A stretch of 64,000 nt of DNA from Ignavibacteriales bacterium (GTDB lineage: Bacteria > Bacteroidota > Ignavibacteria > Ignavibacteriales > Melioribacteraceae): assembly GCA_020635285.1 (NCBI GenBank), contig JACKAB010000044.1, forward strand, positions 248,001 through 312,000, read 5' to 3'. Position 1 is the stretch's first letter, and each line of letters begins with the position of its first letter. Shown here in pieces: positions 1 through 8,532 of the stretch. The position numbers and the translations under genes were made by a program. Under the pieces are notes generated by a model, which did no database searches, was not told the origin of the DNA, and was given only the letters and a program-made list of their open reading frames with translations.

Positions 1-932
1 TTTTCTTCAAACAGAGTTTTAATTGGTTCACCAGTTTTTGCATTATACTTAATTAAGCGCATATGATTTTGATCTCGATTTAAATGAGCAATCAGAATAT
101 AAGTTTCAGTTGGATCCCAAGTTACATTTGTTAAGTATTGGTATTTAGGTTCACTGGTCTTTAACCAAACTGTATTTCCCGTATTAATATTAAAAACGCC
201 AACTTTTACATTTTCAGATTTTTGCCCGACCATGGGGTATTTGATATTTTTTAGCTTAGCTCCATTATCTCCAATTTCAACAAGTGGATAATCGGCAACC
301 ATGGATTCATCCTTCTGATAAAATGCTAAATAATTACTTTTGGGAGACCAAAAAATTCCATCTTTAATTCCAAATTCTGAACGGCTGACTCTTTGTCCAC
401 TAACAATATTTTCATTTGTTTCATCGGTTATTTTTATAATCGTTGAATTATCTATGGCGGCAAAGAGATTATTTTCAAGAGTGAAAGCTGTGTAAATATT
501 GTTAGGAGCGGTTTCAACATTCTTCGCATTATCTAAAATTAGATTAGAGATTTTTGAAAACCTATTATTAACATTAAACATTATTAAAAAATTGTCTTTC
601 CAAAAAGTAAATTTATTTTCATCAATCCATTTAATTATTGGAAAACTTCTAAGTTTGTTACCAACCACTTCCGTATCTAGTAAAGCATTGATTTCATTGA
701 GGTTTAGCAATACTTCTTTTTCACCATCCTCAGAATTTTGCTGAATTAATGTGGTATCATTTTCAATGTAACTGACAAAATCTGTGTTGGGAATCCAGTC
801 TAATTGCTTTAATGTTTTAGGGGCAAGTTTTGTGTAGGAATTAAAGACTACATCTTCAAGTGTAAATTGTTCTTCTTGGGCAAAAATTAATGATGATATA
901 ATGCAAAAAGTAAATAATAATATTTTTTTCAT
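1..932 (-). CDS. Dipeptidyl peptidase IV-type S9 peptidase, N-terminal part (cut by window start)
   Basis: The minus frame opens with ATG at 930-932 and stays open for 310 codons to the window edge, so the C-terminal catalytic half lies outside. The start encodes a signal peptide (MKKILLFTFCIISSLIFAQ), so the product is exported. The visible part is the beta-propeller domain of the DPP-IV family: it has the run FYQKDESMVADYPLV, close to the FxRxDES/YPLV segment of bacterial DPP-IV proteins, and repeated blade-like strands (GVFNINTGNTVWL, VTWDPTETYILIAHLNRDQ). The family removes Xaa-Pro dipeptides from peptides in the periplasm or at the outer membrane. The catalytic Ser-Asp-His hydrolase domain cannot be checked here. 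The gene is divergent from the next cluster, separated by about 560 bases. Confidence 0.8.
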   Translation of the reverse strand, partial: MKKILLFTFCIISSLIFAQEEQFTLEDVVFNSYTKLAPKTLKQLDWIPNTDFVSYIENDTTLIQQNSEDGEKEVLLNLNEINALLDTEVVGNKLRSFPIIKWIDENKFTFWKDNFLIMFNVNNRFSKISNLILDNAKNVETAPNNIYTAFTLENNLFAAIDNSTIIKITDETNENIVSGQRVSRSEFGIKDGIFWSPKSNYLAFYQKDESMVADYPLVEIGDNGAKLKNIKYPMVGQKSENVKVGVFNINTGNTVWLKTSEPKYQYLTNVTWDPTETYILIAHLNRDQNHMRLIKYNAKTGEPIKTLFEE

Positions 933-1496
933 TTAAGTACCTAAATGATTAATAACTAAAATTAAAATTATAAAAAGAGTTGAACTATAAAATATTCTCA
1001 ATACTTAAATGAATAAATTAGATTTCTAATCGTTAAATCAATACGGAAAAGTAAAATTATGTAATTAATAAATTTCAAAATAAAATCTGGTGAATGCCAA
1101 AAATGTAACAGATCAATACCTATAATTAGTTTATGGTTTAACTTTATCGGAAAAACATACATGTAATAATTACCATATAGTGTAAACATTTTTTGCTTTC
1201 TTAAATATGGCTCTGTTTGATTTTAAGATTTGCTTTCCTAACTGATACAAAACAATGTCCCAAAAGAAACCATTTTGATTTTGAACAAAACAAATAAGCT
1301 TAGTTACAAAGTCAAAAACTAAGTCTTTGAAAGAGCTTTAATTTTTAAACATTATTTTTTACATGATTTATAGGTTATTGAAGAATTAGAAAAGTTTTCT
1401 TCCTTTTAATAATTTTCCCAAATCTTATGGCATAATATGTGTGTTAGATCACAAGTTTAACTTTTGCAAAATGTCAATTATTCAATTAGGAAAATT
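933..1496. other. Intergenic region between divergent genes
   Basis: About 560 bases, very AT-rich, without a credible gene. The one 63-codon minus frame in it (998-1189) has no recognisable protein features. It must hold the divergent promoters for the DPP-IV gene and the envelope cluster, but I cannot point to a convincing promoter. An AGGA-like ribosome site (1488-1493) precedes the ATG at 1497. Confidence 0.5.
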
Positions 1497-2210
1497 ATGA
1501 ATGAAAATCAAAATGCTGCCATTAGCAATAATGGTAAAGCACAAATTCAAGACGATCAATATTTAAATAAAAAGATTGACGAAATAAAAGAAAATAGTTT
1601 AAGTAAAATATCTCCTATGATTTTAATAAAAACCTGCAATTTTTTCATTTATTGTGCTTGTAGGTTCTATGTTTATTGATTTGTCAAATGTTCCAATTCT
1701 TGGAAATGTGACAATTGGGATTGCGAAACAATTATATCCAAATTGGGAACCGGTTGCACAAACCGTTGAACCAATTCAATTTTGGTGGCTTCCTATTTTA
1801 AGTTACATATTTTTTTCATTTCAATCGCCTTTAAGGAATATAAAGGATTATTCAGTCATGTTAGAAATACAACTCCACGTGAAAATATTGATAGAATAAT
1901 TTCTTCATCAATGAGTTTGATTGATGGCTACGCAACTGCACTTCCATTAGTTGGAGCCGCATTCTTATTAGTAAGTATAAAACTTGGTCCGGAAATATTT
2001 CTAGGTTTGTCCGTTCCATTTGAAATTAAAGCATTAATTGTTTTAGCAATTGCCAAACTTTTTGAACCCGTACTTGATTACATCGGAGTAAAATTTCAGA
2101 AAGTATTAAATGAGGCTTCAGATTACCAAGAACAGTTTTATCAAAAATTACAAGTAAAGCAGACTGAAAAACTTATACAAGCTGTTATGCAGAATAAATC
2201 TAGCTTCTGA
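1497..2210 (+). pseudogene. TolQ/MotA- or GldL-like inner-membrane protein, frameshifted twice
   Basis: Three overlapping frames join into one protein of about 240 residues. It starts at ATG 1497 (MNENQNAAISNN). The frame jumps near 1630 at a run of five A (joined product reads ILIKPAIFSFIVLVGSMFID) and again near 1812 at a run of T (SYIFFISIAFKEYKGLF). Both look like one-base homopolymer errors, so the real gene is probably intact. The product has a polar N-terminus of about 40 residues, hydrophobic segments near residues 45-65, 95-115, 145-165 and 175-195, and a charged C-terminus. The segment GYATALPLVGAAFLLVSIK resembles the second helix of TolQ/ExbB/MotA stators (family similarity judged by eye). 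Followed 4 bases later by a coiled-coil gene and then a GldM-like gene, so a proton-driven motor role is possible but inferred. A non-motor membrane protein is the alternative. Confidence 0.5.
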
Positions 2211-2214
2211 TCAA

Positions 2215-2484
2215 ATGCCAGAAAATGGAATGAATATTGATCAAATGCGTGCTTTTAGAGAAGAGTTAGAGAAAATTAAAGCTCTCAGTTTTGAAACATA
2301 TCAAAATTTTAACGTTCTTAATAAACTTGCGAATCAGCTAAATGTTAATCTTGAAAATAATGAAAAGCATCTTAGCGTTGTTAATCAGCTAAGTCAAAGC
2401 ATAGATTCTATGGCTGCAAATTTAGCTAATGAAAAAGTAACGGAATCACTAAATAGTCTTGAACACATTGTAAACAGAAGGTAA
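2215..2484 (+). CDS. Small coiled-coil protein
   Basis: An 89-residue product with no signal peptide and no membrane segment. It is almost wholly helical, with heptad-like spacing (ELEKIKALSFETYQNFNVLN, then EKHLSVVNQLSQSIDSMAAN). It lies 4 bases after the upstream membrane gene and 5 bases before the GldM-like gene, so translation is probably coupled. GldL proteins carry a cytoplasmic coiled-coil tail after their membrane helices. This small gene could be that tail, made as a separate protein or cut off by one more base error near 2205 (the reading frame upstream of its ATG stays open for several codons). I do not recognise a named family. Confidence 0.6.
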   Translation: MPENGMNIDQMRAFREELEKIKALSFETYQNFNVLNKLANQLNVNLENNEKHLSVVNQLSQSIDSMAANLANEKVTESLNSLEHIVNRR

Positions 2485-2489
2485 AGAAA

Positions 2490-3434
2490 ATGGTCAGAAG
2501 AAGCAGAGACGCTAAATTTGTTATTTATCAAGTGCTTTACATTTTTGTGATTACAGTTTTAGCATTAAAAGGTGCCGAAATAAATTTGGGCGAAGTGGTA
2601 AGTAAGGAAAATGTTGTTCAAAAAAGTGTTAGAGATTCTTTAATAAACGTAGTCGATTCACTTTCTGAACTTGGTTTAAAATTTAATATTGAAATTGATT
2701 CAAACGTTGTTACAGAGAATAAAAGCTTAAAAGAAAAACTAAGCAAACTTAATAATCAAGTTGCATCACTTTCTAAAAAGGTAATTGAAATTCCTAAACC
2801 GGAAAAAGTTATTCCAGTTGAAAAAAAGAAAGAAGAAATTTTACCGGCTCCTTTCTCAAAAAATCTTGAATTCCTTCAGTATGCTACCAATACGGCTGAA
2901 AACAAAGGTGATTACGAGGTTTCAATAGTTGATGCTGCCAATAATGTTATTGCAAATGTTAATCCAAAAAGTAAAAAAGATTTTGAATTAGCTGATCAAA
3001 GTGAAGTAATAATAAAATATGGCAATCAATCAGATAGAATAAAGGTTAAAAAGAATTATCCGCCAGAAATTGAAATTAAAAAAGTAACTAACAAAATGGA
3101 TAAGTCTGATATTTACGTAAAAGATTTACAGCGCACAACCTGTTTTACTGTTGAAATTAAAGATGAACGAATTGATCAAATTAAAGTAAGTAGTTCCGGA
3201 CCAATAACTGTAAGCGCTCCGCAGAAAAATAAAAATGGAAATTTAGTTTATAATGTTTCACTTCAATTAGTCAACACTGCTGATAAATTTGATGAGTGGA
3301 CAGACAGAAATTCTCAATTAGTCGATCAAGAGGGAAGATATAAAGCTAATTTCTTCTTCACTGCGTTCGATAATAAATCTAAACAAAAAACAGAAGTTGG
3401 AGACGTATTTTATTTCACTGATTTTTCAAAATAA
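2490..3434 (+). CDS. GldM-like membrane-anchored periplasmic protein
   Basis: A 314-residue protein. A short basic cytoplasmic end (MVRRSRDAKF) precedes one membrane helix (about residues 11-27), then a periplasmic body. The stretch VITVLALKGAEINLGEVV matches in layout the start of GldM, where the helix ends in a TALLALN-S-EIL motif. Residues about 75-100 form a coiled coil (ENKSLKEKLSKLNNQVASLS), followed by a Pro/Lys/Glu linker and then beta-rich domains to the C-terminus. GldM is the periplasmic shaft of the type IX secretion and gliding motor and is usually over 500 residues, so this is a short or divergent relative. It lies directly after a TolQ/GldL-like gene and before an outer-membrane barrel. 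An alternative is a TolR- or ExbD-like partner. Confidence 0.55.
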   Translation: MVRRSRDAKFVIYQVLYIFVITVLALKGAEINLGEVVSKENVVQKSVRDSLINVVDSLSELGLKFNIEIDSNVVTENKSLKEKLSKLNNQVASLSKKVIEIPKPEKVIPVEKKKEEILPAPFSKNLEFLQYATNTAENKGDYEVSIVDAANNVIANVNPKSKKDFELADQSEVIIKYGNQSDRIKVKKNYPPEIEIKKVTNKMDKSDIYVKDLQRTTCFTVEIKDERIDQIKVSSSGPITVSAPQKNKNGNLVYNVSLQLVNTADKFDEWTDRNSQLVDQEGRYKANFFFTAFDNKSKQKTEVGDVFYFTDFSK

Positions 3435-3449
3435 TATTAAAGTATAAAA

Positions 3450-4586
3450 ATGAAAAAAATTATTCCCTTATTGTTACTGATATTAACTTTTACAAATCAA
3501 AATTATGTTATTGCTCAAGATGAAGAAGAACCAATACTGTTCTATCAAATGGAGCCTTTAGATGACAGTTTATTTATAAGTATTCAAGAAAATTTATTTA
3601 TTGATCCGCCTGATCCCAAGGCTGAAATTATAGTCGATTTACGTGATTCTAAAAATAGAACCATTGAAGTTAAGAGTAGAATTTATCCATTGCTTGCTTT
3701 AAGTGAAGAAATTAGGGCTCGGATAATTACATATCCTTTCAAAATTAATTTGCAAGATAACATCACTTACACTACCGTTTTTACTGAGGTATTTGATAAG
3801 ATGCGATTTAATAAAATTTTTGAACCTCCAACAAAATATCAAATTAGTAGTCAGCTTGGTTATGTAAATCCTTATTTACAATTGTTTGGTGGGGAGCGTT
3901 TTGGAATTCCAATCAAGAAAGACATTGGTATCTCAATGGGATTGGGAACACCTTATTCTGGTCCTCAAGAAACAGATTTGGTTGAAGCTAACTTTCATAT
4001 TCTGGGATTTAGATTTGGTATGTTTGGAGTAATTGACGCGTTTACAAAATTAAAGGATAAAAACAATCACAACAATATTTATGGTGCACAAGGTTTTCAA
4101 GTCGGTTACGTAATTCCATTTGGCAACTTTTTTGAAATTAGTTACCATAAAGTAAATACTGAATTAACTGAACAAGCTGTTGCGCTAAGAATGCAAGACG
4201 AAGTTGTTGAATATGGATATAAACCGCTAATTATGAAAGATTCATATTTAAACTATGAACTCCGTTATCCGGTAAGATTTATGGGTAGTACAAGAAGTAA
4301 ATTTTATGCTGCAAAATATTTAAATGAATGGCACATTGGTTTTACGGGGAGAGAACTATCGCTTGCCGGAAGCACATTCGATTTACGCTTTGATGCAATG
4401 CCAAAAAGTGATGTGAGAAACCCTCAGTATGTTTTAGATATTATGGTTCAACGAGTTATGGAATCCTGGGGTTTCAGTGCATTTTCATTAGGGCCATCAG
4501 CTGTATTTTCAAAAACAGACGAAGGCAAATTTGGAGTACTTTCACTTTTTGTAAACTTTAGAATCAAAGTTGGAACCTCATTATAA
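3450..4586 (+). CDS. Outer-membrane beta-barrel protein of the GldM-like cluster
   Basis: A 378-residue protein with a clear signal peptide (cut after VIAQ). The first roughly 110 mature residues look like a periplasmic domain (EIIVDLRDSKNRTIEVKSRI). The rest alternates aromatic and glycine-rich strands typical of a barrel (QISSQLGYVNPYLQLFGGER, FRFGMFGVIDAF). I do not recognise a named family. It starts 15 bases after the GldM-like gene and is followed by a strong terminator, so it closes the transcription unit. A periplasmic N-domain next to a barrel would suit a protein that the GldM-like shaft contacts, as PorP/SprF-like partners do in type IX secretion; this is inference from position. 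Confidence 0.55.
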   Translation: MKKIIPLLLLILTFTNQNYVIAQDEEEPILFYQMEPLDDSLFISIQENLFIDPPDPKAEIIVDLRDSKNRTIEVKSRIYPLLALSEEIRARIITYPFKINLQDNITYTTVFTEVFDKMRFNKIFEPPTKYQISSQLGYVNPYLQLFGGERFGIPIKKDIGISMGLGTPYSGPQETDLVEANFHILGFRFGMFGVIDAFTKLKDKNNHNNIYGAQGFQVGYVIPFGNFFEISYHKVNTELTEQAVALRMQDEVVEYGYKPLIMKDSYLNYELRYPVRFMGSTRSKFYAAKYLNEWHIGFTGRELSLAGSTFDLRFDAMPKSDVRNPQYVLDIMVQRVMESWGFSAFSLGPSAVFSKTDEGKFGVLSLFVNFRIKVGTSL

Positions 4587-4614
4587 AAAATATTTTTACA
4601 AAAGGAATGGACGA

Positions 4615-4645
4615 AGCCTCGGTAAAACGAGGCTTTTTTTTTTTT
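4615..4645 (+). terminator. Rho-independent terminator of the envelope cluster
   Basis: Seven-base-pair stem AGCCTCG / CGAGGCT (4615-4621 with 4628-4634), loop GTAAAA, then a run of about 12 T. It lies 29 bases after the stop of the outer-membrane gene. Confidence 0.9.
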
Positions 4646-4659
4646 GCATTAAAATCCAC

Positions 4660-4688
4660 TTGACATTTATTTCAACTATCAGCATATT
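4660..4688 (+). promoter_or_regulatory. Possible sigma-70-like promoter for the 4715 gene
   Basis: TTGACA at 4660-4665, 17 bases, then CATATT at 4683-4688. It sits right after a terminator and 27 bases before the next start codon. The -35 is perfect and the -10 is weak. Group members often use a different promoter consensus, hence the low confidence. Confidence 0.4.
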
Positions 4689-4714
4689 AAAAGTCTTAAC
4701 ATAAGGAATTAATT

Positions 4715-5122
4715 ATGTTTAGCAATGTTCATAATCTACCCCAAAAATTTTATTCTTCAATTAAATTATTCCCAAGATCAATTTGGCAAAGAAAATCTTA
4801 CTCTTTTGAAAATGTTATAAAAATAATTTCGGTTGTTGGACCAGTTTTGTTTGTCCTATATTTTGCTTTGGGTTTCCCATTATTTCAGACTTATAATTCT
4901 CTTAGCAGTAAATCCGATCTTGATCTGTTTGCATATTCGCATCATACTGATTTGATTTTTATATTGAAACTATTATTTGCATCAATCATATTTTCGGGGG
5001 TGGGATTACTATTTGGAATGATTCATAAAAAGACATTTATTTTTTATTCAGATTTTATTTCTTTTTTTCTTTCAGCGGGATTTATGTTACCCACTCTGTT
5101 AATGGTTTTAGGTGGGGATTAA
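4715..5122 (+). CDS. Small integral membrane protein, unknown
   Basis: A 135-residue protein with a basic N-terminus (KLFPRSIWQRKSYSFENVIK) and three hydrophobic segments, near residues 37-57, 78-98 and 105-130. The ATG at 4715 has an AAGGAA ribosome site 8 bases upstream. It is a single-gene unit, bounded by a terminator upstream and a bidirectional terminator downstream. I recognise no family and assign no function. Confidence 0.6.
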   Translation: MFSNVHNLPQKFYSSIKLFPRSIWQRKSYSFENVIKIISVVGPVLFVLYFALGFPLFQTYNSLSSKSDLDLFAYSHHTDLIFILKLLFASIIFSGVGLLFGMIHKKTFIFYSDFISFFLSAGFMLPTLLMVLGGD

Positions 5123-5141
5123 AGTATCATTATTTAAAAAC

Positions 5142-5176
5142 AAAAAACTCCGACCAGTCTTGATCGGAGTTTTTTT
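5142..5176. terminator. Bidirectional terminator between converging genes
   Basis: The stem AAAAAACTCCGA pairs with TCGGAGTTTTTTT (5142-5153 with 5164-5176) around a 10-base loop. The A-run on the left and T-run on the right let it stop both the plus gene ending at 5122 and the minus clpP ending at 5200. Confidence 0.85.
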
Positions 5177-5199
5177 ATAAATCGAGTTTAACTTAAAAT

Positions 5200-5838
5200 T
5201 TATTTTTTATCTTTCTTATCAGCTTCACCTGGCATTATTTTGCGTTCTAACATCTTATCAATCAATTTATATTCAATTGCTTCTTGTGAAGTTAAATAAT
5301 AATCTCTATCGCAATCTTTCATAATTTGGTCGGTTGTTTTTCCGGTGTGATGAGCTAATATTTTATATAGTTTATCTCTAGTTTTAACCATCTCTCTTGC
5401 ATGTATTTCAATATCTGTTGTTTGTCCCTGTAATCCGCCAATCCATGGTTGATGTATCATAATTTTTGAATGGGGAAGAGCAAACCTTTTATTTTCTGCT
5501 CCGCCAGCTAAAAGCACAGCTCCCATACTTGCAGCCATTCCAACGCACATTGTAGAAACATCAGGTTTAATAAACTGCATTGTATCATAAATTGCTAAAC
5601 CGGCAGAAACACTTCCACCAGGGGAATTTATATATAGGTTAATATCTTTCTCGTGATCTTCAGCTTCCAAAAATAAAAGTTGTGCAATTATAACACTTGC
5701 AACGTGATCATCTACGCCTTCACCAAGGAAAATAATTCTTTCTCTTAACAAGCGAGAAAAAATATCCATTCCACGTTCGCCGCGTCCGGATTGTTCTATT
5801 ACATAAGGAATAAGAGAATTATAAATTTTATCTGACAT
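5200..5838 (-). CDS. clpP: ATP-dependent Clp protease proteolytic subunit
   Basis: A 212-residue ClpP, about the usual length with a short Lys/Asp-rich tail. The peptidase triad is visible: Ser104 in GMAASMGAVLL, His129 in KIMIHQPWIGGLQGQ, and Asp179 in DRDYYLTSQEA. The family forms a cytoplasmic double heptamer that degrades substrates unfolded by ClpX or ClpA. It lies 38 bases after tig on the same strand, the common tig-clpP order. The clpX gene that often follows is absent: a terminator comes right after the clpP stop. Confidence 0.97.
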   Translation of the reverse strand: MSDKIYNSLIPYVIEQSGRGERGMDIFSRLLRERIIFLGEGVDDHVASVIIAQLLFLEAEDHEKDINLYINSPGGSVSAGLAIYDTMQFIKPDVSTMCVGMAASMGAVLLAGGAENKRFALPHSKIMIHQPWIGGLQGQTTDIEIHAREMVKTRDKLYKILAHHTGKTTDQIMKDCDRDYYLTSQEAIEYKLIDKMLERKIMPGEADKKDKK

Positions 5839-5876
5839 ATTTTTACCTAATTTAAATTTTTGTTATCGATTCTAAT

Positions 5877-7250
5877 CTATTTCTTATCTTCGTCTTTCTT
5901 TTTGGTTTCTTTAGCTTTAGCCGGTTTTTCTTTTTTAGATTTTTCGGCTTTTTCAGCCTTAGCTTTTTCTTCTTTTACCTTTTCATCGGGATCAATTTCT
6001 TTTACAGTATTATTTTCTTTTAAAAACTTCAAAACTTTTTCTTCAACTAAGGATTCGCCTCTGTTAGAATCTTTGTAATATTTTACGAGTTTATCTAAAG
6101 GTATTCCAATTTTTTCGGCTTCTTCTTTTGCCAACTCTTCAAGATCTGCATCTGAAACAGTAATATTTTCTTTCTCAGCAATATTCTCTAAAATGATTTG
6201 CCATTTTGCGTTCCATTCAGCTTTTGCTGCTAAGTTTGTGCGCAATATATTATCATTTGGAACAGGCTGTTTATATTGCTTGGCATTCTGTTTTTCTGTT
6301 TCAATTAATCTATTTAAAATTGTTTCAACATAATTTTTGGAAGGCTCAAAATCGTTGTTTTTTACAATTTGATCAAGTAAAGAATTATCAAAAATTCTTT
6401 CTGATTGATCTTTGTAATAATCCTCATAATTTTTCTTAGTGAACGCTTTTAGTTCGGCTAATGTCTTAGCTTTTTTACCAGAAATTTGTTCCACTAATTC
6501 TTCTGTAGCTTCTGGAATTACAATTTTTTCAATTTTATTAATGACTGCTACGTAGTTATACTTTTCGACATGTTTATGATCGCCGTGCATATGTTCATCA
6601 ACGAAAGAGAATTCAAATTCTTCACCGTTCTTTTTCTTCTGGGCATTCTTCGCGATATTTTCATTTACTTTAGGGTCGCTTAAATCAATAACTAAATTTT
6701 TACTTTTGCTGCCCTCCATATCTTTTCCATCATCATCAACTCTTTGCAAATCACAAGTAATTCTATAATTATTGTCTGTCACTTGTTCAGCAAGCTCAAA
6801 AGTTGCTTTAGATTTTAACATGGAGTTTACTTCATTCTCAATATCATCTTCTTTAACCTTAAAGATAGGTTTTTCAATCTCTAAGCCGGTATAGTTTTTC
6901 AAATCTAAATTTGGCCTAACTTCGTACTTAACCTTAAAATCTAAGCCTTTATCCATTTCAAAATTTAGAGAGGTCATAGAAGGCATGCTAAGTGGTTTTA
7001 AGTTCTGTTCTTTTACAATATCCCAAAACTTTTTATTTGCAATATCTTCACTGGCTTTATATTCAATTGCTTCGCCGTATAATTTTTTCAGCATTGGTAA
7101 CGGAACTTTGCCTTTTCTAAAACCAGGCACAGAGATACTTTTTCTTTCCTTCTTATAAGCCTCATCAATTTCTTCTTTAATTTCAGAGTACTCTAATTTA
7201 GCTTCTAATTCGTGTTCCGTATTGCTTAAAACATTTACTTTCGATTCCAA
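5877..7250 (-). CDS. tig: Trigger factor (ribosome-bound chaperone)
   Basis: A 457-residue protein. The N-terminal ribosome-binding domain carries the family signature (SVPGFRKGKVPLPMLKKLYG, about residues 41-60). The middle has a divergent peptidyl-prolyl isomerase-like domain, and the C-terminal half is helical. The last roughly 50 residues are a Lys/Glu/Ala tail (KAKAEKAEKSKKEKPAKAKE), longer and more charged than in many relatives. It helps nascent chains fold at the ribosome exit. It is cotranscribed with clpP downstream; tRNA-Leu lies just upstream on the same strand. Confidence 0.95.
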   Translation of the reverse strand: MESKVNVLSNTEHELEAKLEYSEIKEEIDEAYKKERKSISVPGFRKGKVPLPMLKKLYGEAIEYKASEDIANKKFWDIVKEQNLKPLSMPSMTSLNFEMDKGLDFKVKYEVRPNLDLKNYTGLEIEKPIFKVKEDDIENEVNSMLKSKATFELAEQVTDNNYRITCDLQRVDDDGKDMEGSKSKNLVIDLSDPKVNENIAKNAQKKKNGEEFEFSFVDEHMHGDHKHVEKYNYVAVINKIEKIVIPEATEELVEQISGKKAKTLAELKAFTKKNYEDYYKDQSERIFDNSLLDQIVKNNDFEPSKNYVETILNRLIETEKQNAKQYKQPVPNDNILRTNLAAKAEWNAKWQIILENIAEKENITVSDADLEELAKEEAEKIGIPLDKLVKYYKDSNRGESLVEEKVLKFLKENNTVKEIDPDEKVKEEKAKAEKAEKSKKEKPAKAKETKKKDEDKK

Positions 7251-7297
7251 AAAAATTACCTCTTTTGATTTTATTACTGGTAGTGTAAATAGATAAA

Positions 7298-7383
7298 TGG
7301 TACGAAAGGGGAGACTCGAACTCCCACACCCTGAGGGTACTAGATCCTAAATCTAGCGCGTCTACCAATTCCGCCACTCTCGC
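7298..7383 (-). tRNA. tRNA-Leu (anticodon UAG)
   Basis: On the minus strand a full cloverleaf of 86 bases: acceptor GCGAGAG with CTTTCGT, D arm, anticodon stem CTAGA / TCTAG with loop TTTAGGA (anticodon TAG), a long variable arm typical of class II leucine tRNA, T arm GGGAG-TTCGAGT-CTCCC, and an encoded CCA end. It decodes CUA and related leucine codons. It lies 47 bases upstream of tig. Confidence 0.95.
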
Positions 7384-7740
7384 AAAAATAGAATCATAAA
7401 ATTAGTAGAAATTTTATTGAATTACAAACATATTTCAACCAGAATTACAAAATTAGGTTTTTCTATCAATCTTCTGTAAATATAGTTTCATGAAGAAACA
7501 CTTTGGAAGTTTTTCTAAGTATTTAATTTAAACTGTTAAATGGTTCAGAAAAATATTCACATGAAAAACGTTAATTATATTATTAAAGTTTAACTTAAAT
7601 CCACCGATAATTATCTATATAAGCTAATTAAATAATTGCTTTCTTGAAAAAAGTTCTATTATTTAACTCTTAATAATATTTGTATTTTTTATCGATTTTT
7701 CAATGAAAATTAACTGATTTAATAGTTATTTTATAAATTT
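7384..7740. other. Intergenic region
   Basis: About 360 very AT-rich bases between the tRNA (minus) and a plus-strand gene. I see no coding frame, hairpin or repeat of note. It should hold the promoters for both sides. Confidence 0.4.
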
Positions 7741-8337
7741 ATGTTCGACTTAGCCCCAAATCCATATGGAGATCCGATAAAGAAGTTCTTTGCCGAACTA
7801 AGGGGAATTAAGTGGAAAATACCTTTTTTATTACAGTCAATAAATGCTCTGATTACTTTATTCATTATACTTGTCCTGGTTGTTCTTTATTTGACCATTG
7901 GCATAATCTCTCAAATTAGCACAACTTTTTGGGACTTAATTGTTGGAATGGGCGAAAAAATTAGCTTTTCATACCCAATTGAAAGCAGTGCTTATTCTAT
8001 TGCTTTGATTATTTATTTTGTTTTATTTTTGCCATTTTTCATACTTCAATCTCCTATTTGGCTTAGCGGCTGGTTAACTTCTAAAATAGGTTTTAAGCCA
8101 TTTATTGCTATACTGTTTATTTTCTCAACATCTGCAGCTATTTATTATTATAGCCCGGAAACGGCAACAGATTCCTATGCAAAAATAATTGCTTTACAAG
8201 ACTCAATTAGGAAGGAGTATTTTACAAGTGATTCTGTGAAAGTTGTTATTCCAGAGGCGATAGTTGATGAAGTAAAAGAAGTCCCTCAAACTAAACCTGA
8301 AAAACTAAGCAAAAGTAAAAAAAGAAAGACGAAATAA
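7741..8337 (+). CDS. Membrane protein with Lys-rich tail, unknown
   Basis: A 198-residue protein. A soluble N-terminus (about 35 residues, NPYGDPIKKFFAELRGIKWK) is followed by hydrophobic segments near 36-62, 82-106 and 118-136, then a polar tail ending in a strongly basic stretch (KLSKSKKRKTK). There is no signal peptide. I recognise no family. It stands alone, about 190 bases before the next gene. Confidence 0.6.
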   Translation: MFDLAPNPYGDPIKKFFAELRGIKWKIPFLLQSINALITLFIILVLVVLYLTIGIISQISTTFWDLIVGMGEKISFSYPIESSAYSIALIIYFVLFLPFFILQSPIWLSGWLTSKIGFKPFIAILFIFSTSAAIYYYSPETATDSYAKIIALQDSIRKEYFTSDSVKVVIPEAIVDEVKEVPQTKPEKLSKSKKRKTK

Positions 8338-8532
8338 TAGTTTAATCCTACCCAGCCAATTTAAGTGTACAAAATCCAATATTTATGAATTGTTAAAAAT
8401 TGAAATTTGACGTATATTACCTGCGTGCTTAATTCTATTCTATAGTAAATTTATTCTATTCTCTAAACTAGTTCTGTATTTGTCTGCTTAATAAATAGTA
8501 AAAATAAATTCATTTCCTCTTTGGAGGTGGTT

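Noticed and set aside
998..1189. 63-residue minus-strand frame in the first intergenic region
   Set aside because: No family features, no ribosome site, AT-rich composition; chance frame.
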